Assembly (NCBI GenBank): GCA_021739645.1
Contig: JAIPBL010000046.1
Coordinates: 1 to 50,641 of the forward strand
DNA from: Saprospiraceae bacterium
GTDB lineage: Bacteria; Bacteroidota; Bacteroidia; Chitinophagales; Saprospiraceae
Direction: 5' to 3'
DNA length: 50,641 nt
Made by a program: the position numbers and the translations under genes. Every line of letters begins with the position of its first letter. Positions within the stretch are counted from its first letter, which is position 1. Shown one piece after another: positions 24,401 to 29,954 of the stretch. The notes beneath the pieces were generated by a model. It was given only the letters and a program-made list of their open reading frames with translations. It was not told where the DNA came from and did not search any database.

Positions 24401-25459
24401 GCGCTGGTCATCGAGCCGAGCAAGGCGACCATTTACCTGAACGGAATGCCAACCTCCCTGAACACCACCCACGGCATCGAGGAATTCGACTCGCCGTTGG
24501 TGCTCGGCACCGACCCGAATTACAACAACCGCTATTTCAAGGGCGACATGGACGAGGTCTGTTTTTACGATAAAGCATTGACACAGAACCAGATACGGGA
24601 AGAAATGCACCTGACCCGCACCCACACGGACACCGATGGTTTGCGCAGCTACCTACAGTTCAACGAGGCGGACGGGCCAGCATTCGACCGGGTAGGGCTG
24701 GGCTTTGCCAGCTTCGGCGGGGATGCGCACCGCATCGTTTCGACGGTGGCGGTGGGGCCTGGCGTGAGCAGCCGCAAGTTTGTAACGGCCAGCGGACTGC
24801 TTGTTTTTGGGGAAACAGGCGTGACGACCACTTTCCCCGTCAACGGAAGTGTACCAGAGGGAGAAGTCGTGGTAACCCGAATCGACATTGCTCCCGACCA
24901 ATCCCCTGCGGCGGACAGCATCAGCCGCTCGTATTGGGTGCTACACAATTTTGACGAAAACTTTTACTTCGATGAATTGGATGCCATCCAGTTTGACAAA
25001 ATCGGCGAGGTGCCTGTGGGCAATGTTGCGCAGCAATACCAACTGTACGCCCGCCCCCCACGTGGGGAAGGCGATACTTGGCAGCCACTTGATTTGGGGG
25101 ACGGCCTGACGCCGGGCACAGACGGCTCCGTTGTTTTCAGCGATGGAAACGGTGTGGGGGAGCCTGCCCAGTTCATCATCGCTCGTCCGATGGGGACGGC
25201 GGCGCAACAGCCCGCCACGTTGCAATCGATGGTCAATGTTTCGCCGAATCCGGTGGCATCAAATGGTGTTTTGAACATCAGCACCAACCTCGTTGGCAAG
25301 GTGAAATTTAAACTATTTGACGAAAAAGGCCGGGGCGTCCGGGTGACAGTTTTTGAACGGAATGGGACGCTGTCGCTCAATGGACTGGCCGCTGGCATTT
25401 ACGCTTATTCCATTGAAAACGAGACGATTATGAAATTTGGGAAGGTGGTGGTGCAGTAG
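21470..25459 (+). CDS. Large secreted BNR/Asp-box and LamG protein with type IX sorting tail
   Basis: 1329 aa with signal peptide (about 1-18, TFAQQ). Residues about 130-780 form a sortilin/xyloglucanase-like beta-propeller region with at least eight Asp boxes (TTDKGLNW, TTDSGATW, SVDAGATW, STDGGATW, SNDGGATW, SYDAGETW, TTDAGISW). A short PKD-like stretch follows (about 800-870). Then a LamG/concanavalin-like domain (about 890-1040; LSLDGSGDYATLSQPFNLNS). The C-terminus has a type IX sorting domain (VNVSPNPVASNGVLNIST to KFGKVVVQ). Exported to the surface or medium; likely binds or degrades a glycan, but no catalytic pair can be named. Residues about 87-118 are encoded by repeat DNA (21730-21815). 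The 3' 51 nt are copied at 26231-26281. Confidence 0.85.
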   Translation: MHKLTVTFIFCLFAAATFAQQKPTPIHFEADAPAWAQMLLEEHPNVREIQAAYTAYYDEHAFVKNSYTQFYKRWMQWARPFAQADGTIADSGLRNADSERSTAPNRKSSIVNRQSTWSFNGPKVHFFPDASAQSVDHTNIYSFDIYAADPNILYAGGEAGGMWKTTDKGLNWTLLTADVLHGAFGAVKINPQNSEVVYAGTHGKLIKTTDSGATWATVYTETSFWANEIYVHEGNPDIVLCASEKGLLRSVDAGATWVKLWNTNTWGVKPKPNDPNTAWAIRDNGASSDFMISTDGGGSFTASNNGWWQPTGNRQVTGAIIAPCPSNPTKIYAFLSGEGDGLGGYIGVYKSTDGGATWANTHPNNSIGMPYSIPNHTNLMDANGVDWFHQGFYDQAIVVNPLNDNQIITGGCSWFRSNDGGATWGGYGGYVGGTGITGDRHPDIQWAAAVGNELWIASDGGLVYSTNFGQSVEGRNNGISGAALWGFDSGWNEDILVGGRYHNGNMAYHESFPAGSYYAIGGAEAATGYVNPGPERKIYHSDIGGDIIKPGFGNGLGGFPVGTWPNESYAYYANSEMEWHPNCWNIVYLGKEDKLWKSTDGGTTFTVLYDFPGGDTRKVYEIEIYRNDPNRMYVSQFNGTDDVVFRSYDAGETWQICAALPLPNNNDRIKMAVSAENPDVLWISLSYGSNGKKVYKTTDAGISWQNMTTSALDNATVTCILAQYGTDGGVYVGTTKGIFYRNNSMSDWQAYTDGLPISLEPNKMKPFYKKSLIRMAAWNGGVWEAPLFEPSATEPLAMVDKLTSFCPTDTFYFDDHSVVMHDNVSWSWQFADAQAVIGENTRTPRVVFNSAGDKLAVMTMTTPQGVFTDSLTVHVGDECTSLLPEALPGNALSLDGSGDYATLSQPFNLNSNTATITAWIKPIGDQSDWAGVALVRGGSTTAGLHFGENNQLRYMWNDQNWWWNTGVFPPLGEWSHVALVIEPSKATIYLNGMPTSLNTTHGIEEFDSPLVLGTDPNYNNRYFKGDMDEVCFYDKALTQNQIREEMHLTRTHTDTDGLRSYLQFNEADGPAFDRVGLGFASFGGDAHRIVSTVAVGPGVSSRKFVTASGLLVFGETGVTTTFPVNGSVPEGEVVVTRIDIAPDQSPAADSISRSYWVLHNFDENFYFDELDAIQFDKIGEVPVGNVAQQYQLYARPPRGEGDTWQPLDLGDGLTPGTDGSVVFSDGNGVGEPAQFIIARPMGTAAQQPATLQSMVNVSPNPVASNGVLNISTNLVGKVKFKLFDEKGRGVRVTVFERNGTLSLNGLAAGIYAYSIENETIMKFGKVVVQ
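21730..21815. repeat. Repeat insertion inside the secreted-protein gene (AATCGTAAATCGTCAATC family)
   Basis: Words such as attgctgattcaggattgcg, aatcgtaaatcgtcaatcgt and aaatcgtcaatcaac sit in frame, encoding a low-complexity segment (ADSGLRNADSERSTA, then RKSSIVNRQST). Related ATTTACGATT words occur at 27951-27985 between genes. Confidence 0.6.
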
Positions 25460-25463
25460 GCAT
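25413..25463 (+). repeat. Direct repeat copy 1 (3' end of secreted-protein gene)
   Basis: 51 nt covering the final codons (IENETIMKFGKVVVQ stop) and four bases beyond. Copy 2 is at 26231-26281. The last 36 nt (25428-25463) are identical in both copies. Confidence 0.9.
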
Positions 25464-25478
25464 CTAAACATCGTCTTT

Positions 25479-25509
25479 TTGTAAAAACCAGTTTAACAGA
25501 CTACATTTG
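25479..25509 (+). promoter_or_regulatory. Promoter matching the Bacteroidota consensus, upstream of the two-gene cassette
   Basis: TTG at 25479-25481, 20-nt spacer, TACATTTG at 25502-25509. Both elements and spacing fit the Bacteroidota consensus (TTG, 17-23 nt, TAnnTTTG). It would start a transcript about 25 nt before the ATG at 25542. Confidence 0.6.
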
Positions 25510-25541
25510 TTGACACTTGAACAAACCAAGAACTGCAAGCA

Positions 25542-25844
25542 ATGAAACTTTTCAGGGCAATCAGCCTGGCAGAATACCATGATTTATTTTCATCCGAAGC
25601 ATTTCGGGCTGGAAAAAACTCAATGGAAGGAAAATGGTTTGCAGAACGATTGGAAGATGCCATCGCTTGGGGCAAGTTGTTGGAGCCTGATGCCCATTTT
25701 TATCTAGTTGAAGTGGAAGTGGATTCAGCAATTTCTGATGGATTCTTTAGAATTGAACATTTGGACGGCATCGGCCCGGCGAGGTATGCAGATTGCATTG
25801 ACCTATCTTCATCAACGATTATCAGCTTCTCAAAAATTACTTGA
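25542..25844 (+). CDS. Cassette gene A: unknown, possible toxin-like, 100 aa
   Basis: I do not recognise a characterised family with confidence. 100 aa, acidic, cytoplasmic. It starts MKLFRAISLAEYHDLF, contains EGKWFAERLEDAIAWGKLLE (about 29-48), then a beta-rich half (HFYLVEVEVDSAISDG). The pattern 'Arg in first strand, KWFA then EDA..WG' is reminiscent of small ADP-ribosyltransferase-like proteins, where an Arg and a later Ser/Glu make the NAD site, but this is a weak analogy. It has its own consensus promoter, and the next gene begins 2 nt after its stop, so the two are translated from one message. Could be one half of a toxin-antitoxin-like pair; order and function unproven. Confidence 0.6.
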   Translation: MKLFRAISLAEYHDLFSSEAFRAGKNSMEGKWFAERLEDAIAWGKLLEPDAHFYLVEVEVDSAISDGFFRIEHLDGIGPARYADCIDLSSSTIISFSKIT

Positions 25845-25846
25845 CC

Positions 25847-26194
25847 ATGAAAAAGGTTTTTGTAAAAATAACATGGAAATCTGCGGAATTAGGTGGCAGG
25901 AGAGCCGCCCCGGAAGGTGCGTCGTATGTTGCAGTCATTCGATTCAAAGGACAGTCAGAAGCCGATTGGAAAAAAAATGCCTGGAGCCTGCGCCTTGAAT
26001 TCCTTGACACGGAAGAAAATAAGCGAAGTAATACTTGCTACGCATTTGCAGGGTTTTTATCAGATACTGCACCAAGTGAACTGCTGACTCCTGATGCTGA
26101 GTTCGAGTTGTATGAAGGTAATCGGTCTGTAGCCGAAGTGCAGGTTCTCCTCTCCAATCGCCTAATTGACCAGTTGGTAGCCCATGCTGCATAA
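25847..26194 (+). CDS. Cassette gene B: unknown, 115 aa
   Basis: The ATG at 25847 is preferred over an upstream TTG at 25841 that overlaps gene A's stop. The product has a beta-rich look: KKVFVKITWKSAELGGRRA, ASYVAVIRFKGQSEADWKKN, WSLRLEFLDTEENKRSN, then AEFELYEGNRSVAEVQVL. This alternation fits an elongation-factor- or barrel-like beta fold of unknown family. Start-to-stop spacing of two bases from gene A indicates coupled expression. No signal peptide, membrane segment or known motif. Codon and base composition are not obviously different from neighbours. The partner relationship with gene A is inferred only from adjacency and the shared flanking repeats. Confidence 0.6.
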   Translation: MKKVFVKITWKSAELGGRRAAPEGASYVAVIRFKGQSEADWKKNAWSLRLEFLDTEENKRSNTCYAFAGFLSDTAPSELLTPDAEFELYEGNRSVAEVQVLLSNRLIDQLVAHAA

Positions 26195-26230
26195 TTCCAG
26201 CATCAAGGCAATTTACCGTTCACCATTCAA

Positions 26231-26281
26231 TTGAAAACGAGTCACTTATGAAATTTGGGAAGGTGGTGGTGCAGTAGGCAT
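26231..26281 (+). repeat. Direct repeat copy 2 (orphan 3' end of a type IX gene)
   Basis: 51 nt matching 25413-25463 with four substitutions, all in the first 15 nt. In the coding frame it still reads IENESLMKFGKVVVQ stop, against IENETIMKFGKVVVQ in copy 1, so it looks like the end of a related sorting-domain gene. It also supplies, on the other strand, the last codons of the DUF2062 gene. Confidence 0.85.
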
Positions 26282-26728
26282 TCTATTCAATGCCAATCGA
26301 AAAACGGGCATCAGGCCGATGTAAATAAGCACACCAACAGGCAGTGCCAATAAGCTCCATCCCAACACTGCGACCAAATTAGAGGTGCCAAGGTCCACCA
26401 GCGCCGCCGTAAAGTTTTTTGCGAACGCATCGGCCATGGCATCCAGCGAGAAATTGGCGGGGGCAACGCCCGTCAGCCACTCCCCTACCCGCACGAATGG
26501 GACGAGCAGCACGATTTGCAGGGGATAAATCAGGTAGCTCACGGCCAGCATCAGCGGCAGGTTCAGCTTCCAGCGGACGGAGATAGCGCCCATCATCAGT
26601 GTGGTAACACCCAGCATGGGAAACACGCCAAGTATCAGCCCTACGGAGGAACTGGCAGCAAGTGCTTTGGGAGTGGCTCCTTGCTTGAGGAAACCTTTGA
26701 ATTTTTCTAAAAATGACATTCGACGCAT
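26246..26728 (-). CDS. DUF2062 membrane protein, 160 aa
   Basis: 160 aa from the ATG at 26728, or 157 aa from the ATG at 26719 (MSFLEKFKG). Three to four membrane segments: SSSVGLILGVFPMLGVTTLM (about 26-45), a segment around LPLMLAVSYLIYPLQIVLLV (54-73), and a C-terminal segment around NLVAVLGWSLLALPVGVLIY. The motif GVFPMLGVTT with an adjacent Gly-rich helix is typical of DUF2062, a small inner-membrane family often near glycosyltransferases or lipid genes; function unknown. The last 11 residues (MPTAPPPSQIS) are encoded by the antisense strand of direct repeat copy 2, so the natural C-terminus may have been altered. Confidence 0.8.
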   Translation of the reverse strand: MRRMSFLEKFKGFLKQGATPKALAASSSVGLILGVFPMLGVTTLMMGAISVRWKLNLPLMLAVSYLIYPLQIVLLVPFVRVGEWLTGVAPANFSLDAMADAFAKNFTAALVDLGTSNLVAVLGWSLLALPVGVLIYIGLMPVFRLALNRMPTAPPPSQIS

Positions 26729-27082
26729 GGAAGTGGTTGGTACAGGGGATAGGGTACAGCAAAGAACTTTAGTGGGCTACAAAAGTTGTCCAACTGGCAA
26801 ATTAAACTCCAAACTCTGCGGGAAACTGAATCCTTATCCTTTACCCGGCGCAAAAATAGACTTGTCTGCGCTTTGTGCAAGCCATTATTAAAATTCAATT
26901 ATCAGGCAACCTTCGTTCGGAGTTCAACGAATTACCACTTGAGTTTGCTATAATTCCCCGAAGCGTACAATAAACCTTTCTCGTTCAGGGAGAATATCTT
27001 CCAGTTTGATAAAAATCAACCACTAAACCCAAATGATAAGTATTTAAAAAATGTATTTTTCGGCTCGAAATATTATCTGGAT
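26729..27082. other. 354-nt divergent gap without a recognisable gene
   Basis: Between the DUF2062 gene and the cytochrome b-like gene. Reading frames here are short and without protein-like character. An A/T-rich stretch before 27083 probably contains the promoter of the electron-transfer locus, but no consensus TAnnTTTG is visible at good spacing. Confidence 0.5.
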
Positions 27083-27952
27083 ATGTCCCAACTGGCTCAC
27101 AGAATCTACATTACCACGCTATCAAGTATTGTCATCCTGACGTTTTTTATCCTCTTGTTCAAGGGGGTTCCCTATTACAGCACCTCCATCGAGGAGCGGT
27201 TTTACCACCCCGACCATAATCTTTTCAAGCCGAGCGGCATGTTCGGCCACGGGCTGGGCATCGTCGGTACGCTGCTGATTATTATTGGCGTTTTTGGCTA
27301 TCAAGCCCGTAAAAAATTCAAATCCTGGGCACGGTTGGGGCGGTTGAAATACTGGCTGGAGTTCCATATTTTCCTGTGCAGCTTGGGGCCTGTGATGATT
27401 CTTTTTCACACGGCGTTCAAGTTTGGTGGCATCGTGTCCATCAGTTTTTGGAGCATGGTGGCGGTAGTGGCGAGCGGCATCATCGGGCGGTTTATTTATG
27501 TGCAAATTCCCCGGACAATTAGTGGGCGAGAACTGAGTATGAACGAGGTGAAAGCCATGAAAGCCGACCTCGGTGAACTGCTGAAGGGGCAATACCGTTT
27601 GAATGAAGAAAGCTACAAGTTGGTGTTGGAGGCAGTTGACGTCAACCGCCAAAAATTTGGGACAAACCTGTTTTCGAGTATGTTCAACAAATATTTGGAA
27701 GACAAAAAGACCCTCCGCCAAGTAAAAACCACCCTTCGGAAAAACGGCGTGGCCGGTTCTGATGTGCGTAAAGTATCCAAGCTGGTGAACAACGAACTGA
27801 CCCTCAACAACCGCATCGAACGACTGGCAACCATGCAAAAACTGTTCAAATACTGGCACGTGGCGCATCTGCCTTTTGCCCTGATAATGTTGGTCATCAT
27901 GGTCATCCACGTTGGCATCACCCTAGCGATGGGAGCAAGGTGGGTGTTTTGA
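27083..27952 (+). CDS. Di-haem cytochrome b-like inner-membrane protein
   Basis: 289 aa with about five membrane helices (about 10-27, 55-73, 92-112, 117-138, 262-283). Helix His spacing is diagnostic: H95 with H109, and H262 with H276, are both separated by 13 residues. This is the H-x13-H arrangement of cytochrome b, in which two haems are bound between two helices. H56 and H259 are further histidines. A basic cytoplasmic or periplasmic loop of about 120 residues (142-258) separates the helix sets. It likely takes quinol electrons and passes them to periplasmic c-type cytochromes, or the reverse. First gene of the electron-transfer locus, 86 nt before the ferredoxin-flavin oxidoreductase. 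Its stop codon abuts a dispersed repeat (27951-27985). Confidence 0.75.
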   Translation: MSQLAHRIYITTLSSIVILTFFILLFKGVPYYSTSIEERFYHPDHNLFKPSGMFGHGLGIVGTLLIIIGVFGYQARKKFKSWARLGRLKYWLEFHIFLCSLGPVMILFHTAFKFGGIVSISFWSMVAVVASGIIGRFIYVQIPRTISGRELSMNEVKAMKADLGELLKGQYRLNEESYKLVLEAVDVNRQKFGTNLFSSMFNKYLEDKKTLRQVKTTLRKNGVAGSDVRKVSKLVNNELTLNNRIERLATMQKLFKYWHVAHLPFALIMLVIMVIHVGITLAMGARWVF

Positions 27953-27985
27953 TTTACGATTGCAGGATTTACGATTTACGATTAA
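27951..27985. repeat. ATTTACGATT simple repeat between genes
   Basis: Three copies of the word gatttacgatt or ttacgatt. Same family as the in-gene repeat at 21730-21815. Confidence 0.55.
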
Positions 27986-28038
27986 AGTCACGGTAGTAAG
28001 ACATGGGAAATGACTAGCCCATTCAAAGTATCTAAAAG

Positions 28039-29376
28039 ATGTTGTTCGAAGAAATCATCATATACGGTTCGGTACTGCTGCTGGTCTTGGTAGTCCTCTG
28101 GTTTTATATCAGGCTCCAAAAAAAGACCTCGAAAAAAACTGCCGAAAAGATTGAAATCGCCAAGCAGGTCGGCCTTCACGAGCCAGTCTCGCTGCACCCT
28201 GTCATTGACCTGGGCACTTGCATCAAAAGCGGTGCCTGCGTGGAAGCCTGCCCGGAAAAGGACATCATCGGCATCGTGCATGGTCGGGCCAGTTTGGTGA
28301 ATGCGGCAGAGTGCGTGGGCCATGGTGCTTGTTTTCACGCCTGCCCGGTGGAGGCAATTTCATTGGTCATCGGCACGGAGAAGCGGGGCGTGGACTTGCC
28401 GCACGTCAGCGAAAACTTCGAGACGAATGTTCCGGGCATTTATATCGCCGGGGAGTTGGGCGGCATGGGTTTGATAAAAAACAGCGTGGAGCAGGGCGAG
28501 CAGGCCATGAACAGCATTGCCCAAACTTTGACCAAAAAAGGCGGCGACCCCACAGGGGCAGTCACTTACGATGTGGTCATCATCGGTGCAGGCCCGGCGG
28601 GCATTTCCGCTTCGTTGACGGCAAAGCGGCATGGCCTGAACTTCCTCACCGTGGAGCAGGATTCGCTGGGTGGAACGGTGTTCAATTTCCCCCGTTCCAA
28701 AATCGTGATGACGGCGCCCGTGGAGTTGCCGCTGCACGGCAAAGTAAAACTGTTTGATACCAGCAAAAAGGAACTGCTCGATTTGTGGAACGAGGCATTG
28801 TCGAAAAACGGCATTACCATCCGGGAGCACACGAAGGTGGAAGGCATCCAGATGGATGGTGATATTTTCAGAGTGATGACGGCCAAAGGCGAGGAGTTCA
28901 AGACCAAAAACGTGCTGCTCGCCATCGGTCGCAGGGGCAGTCCACGTAAGCTCGGCGTACCCGGCGAGGGGCTGGAGAAAGTGGCATACCGCCTGCTCGA
29001 ACCGGAGTTGGTCATCGGCAAAAACGTGGTGGTGGTGGGCGGCGGCGACTCGGCCATCGAGGCGGCGCTATCACTGGTGGTGCAAAACAGCGTGGTGCTC
29101 AGTTACCGCAGCGATGCTTTCAGCCGGGTGAAACCGAAGAACCGGGAGAAGCTGGAAGCCGCCATTGCCGCTGGCAAAATAGACGTAAAACTGAAGTCGA
29201 ACGTCGTGAAAATAGACAAGGAACTGGTGGAACTGGCGGAAACCGGTGGCACACAGGCACTAAAAAACGACCTGGTGTACATCTTCGCCGGGGGCGAACT
29301 GCCGACACAGTTTTTGCAAAAGACGGGAGTGGAGATTAAGAAACGGTTTGGATATACGGTGAAGAAGCACCGGTGA
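28039..29376 (+). CDS. Membrane-anchored ferredoxin/FAD-NAD(P) oxidoreductase
   Basis: 445 aa. An N-terminal anchor (about 6-25) is followed by a two-cluster ferredoxin region (about 58-110) and a thioredoxin-reductase-like domain. The latter has two dinucleotide-binding sites: GAGPAG (183-188, FAD) and GGGDSAIEAAL (about 335-345, NAD(P)). The cluster motifs are unusual: C61-x5-C67-x3-C71-P and C92-x5-C98-x3-C102-P. In each the second Cys of the classical C-x2-C-x2-C-x3-C-P is replaced (Ser64, His95). So each cluster has three Cys, and may be 3Fe-4S or use another ligand. The TrxR-type C-x-x-C redox pair is not evident. It probably links NAD(P)H or ferredoxin to the cytochrome b-like protein encoded just upstream. 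Confidence 0.82.
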   Translation: MLFEEIIIYGSVLLLVLVVLWFYIRLQKKTSKKTAEKIEIAKQVGLHEPVSLHPVIDLGTCIKSGACVEACPEKDIIGIVHGRASLVNAAECVGHGACFHACPVEAISLVIGTEKRGVDLPHVSENFETNVPGIYIAGELGGMGLIKNSVEQGEQAMNSIAQTLTKKGGDPTGAVTYDVVIIGAGPAGISASLTAKRHGLNFLTVEQDSLGGTVFNFPRSKIVMTAPVELPLHGKVKLFDTSKKELLDLWNEALSKNGITIREHTKVEGIQMDGDIFRVMTAKGEEFKTKNVLLAIGRRGSPRKLGVPGEGLEKVAYRLLEPELVIGKNVVVVGGGDSAIEAALSLVVQNSVVLSYRSDAFSRVKPKNREKLEAAIAAGKIDVKLKSNVVKIDKELVELAETGGTQALKNDLVYIFAGGELPTQFLQKTGVEIKKRFGYTVKKHR

Positions 29377-29380
29377 GGGC

Positions 29381-29423
29381 GCCACCCCCTGCCCCCACAA
29401 GGGGGTTTGTGGGGTGCTGGGGG
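29381..29423. repeat. C/G-run palindromic repeat
   Basis: CCCCCTGCCCCCACAAGGGGGTTTGTGGGGTGCTGGGGGC, starting five bases after the oxidoreductase stop; belongs to the CCCCC...GGGGG family also seen at 29514-29544, 31162-31190 and 49135-49254. It could act as a terminator. Confidence 0.65.
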
Positions 29424-29513
29424 CAAATTTCGTTCATTGAAGCTTGCGACTTGATATTTTTGGAACATGAAAAATTTCGTTCAAAGTCAAAAATTTCAAT
29501 CCCAAGCACACTC

Positions 29514-29544
29514 TCACCCCCCTTGAGGGGGGCAGGGGGGTGCC
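29514..29544. repeat. Palindromic repeat forming the 3' end of the DUF559 gene
   Basis: tcaccccccttgaggggggc followed by aggggggtgcc: a near-perfect palindrome of the same family as 29381-29423. The DUF559 stop codon lies inside it. Confidence 0.7.
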
Positions 29545-29921
29545 TCCCGCCCCCGCACCCAGTTCCCTATCGTCTTTGACACCATATTGAGGTCGTGCAG
29601 CACCTCCTCATTTGTAAAGCGAAGCACGGTAAAGCCCAGTTCTTCCAGCCGTTGCTGGCGGGCGAGGTCTTTCTGGCGGACAGCTTCCTCCAAGTGGTAG
29701 CCGCCGTCCACTTCGATGATGAGCCAGAGGTCTTTACACATGAAATCGGCGATGAAGCGGTCAACGGAACGCTGCCGATAAAAACGGTAACCGTGCATTT
29801 GTCGGTTGTTCAAAAGCTGGTACCATAAATGGTTTTCGGCCTTGGTGGGAGCGTTGCGGTTCTCACGTGCGTAAGGTCTCAACGCCTTGTTGTAGTGGTG
29901 GTAGCCATGGTTTTCGCTCAT
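29514..29921 (-). CDS. DUF559 endonuclease-like protein, 135 aa
   Basis: Start chosen at the ATG at 29921 (MSENHGYHHYNKALRPYARE); the longer frame to 29990 adds non-conserved residues over the next gene's upstream region. DUF559 is a VSR/PD-(D/E)xK-type nuclease fold. Visible features: LRPYARENRNAPTKAENHLW, YRFYRQRSVDRFIADFMCKD (the DF of the fold) and the core WLIIEVDGGYHLE (E-V-D-G-x-H), then LGFTVLRFTNEEVL. Actual nuclease activity is not established for most members. The final residues (EAPPCPPQGG) are encoded by a CCCCCTTGAGGGGGG-type repeat that also supplies the stop codon. Antisense to the electron-transfer genes and probably an insertion between them. Confidence 0.85.
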   Translation of the reverse strand: MSENHGYHHYNKALRPYARENRNAPTKAENHLWYQLLNNRQMHGYRFYRQRSVDRFIADFMCKDLWLIIEVDGGYHLEEAVRQKDLARQQRLEELGFTVLRFTNEEVLHDLNMVSKTIGNWVRGREAPPCPPQGG

Positions 29922-29954
29922 AGTATTTGTGTTGAAAAAGTCGTGTGAATATAA

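Larger units (their letters stand above)
25413..26281. mobile_element. Putative inserted two-gene cassette flanked by 51-bp direct repeats
   Basis: Two small overlapping-style genes (25542-25844, 25847-26194) lie between copy 1 and copy 2 of the 3' end of the upstream type IX gene. Outside copy 2 the sequence continues with the convergent DUF2062 gene. No transposase or integrase gene is present, so if mobile the cassette moves in trans or by homologous recombination at conserved sorting-domain ends. The same geometry occurs with XisHI at 31731-32766. Confidence 0.5.

Noticed and set aside
21812-24625. 937-residue open frame on the minus strand
   Set aside because: It is antisense to the well-supported BNR/LamG gene, has Val/Ala/His-rich biased composition and no recognisable domain; a shadow of codon bias in the forward gene.
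26707-26898. 63-residue minus-strand frame upstream of the DUF2062 gene
   Set aside because: It has several Cys but no CxxCH motif, signal or conserved look; considered chance.
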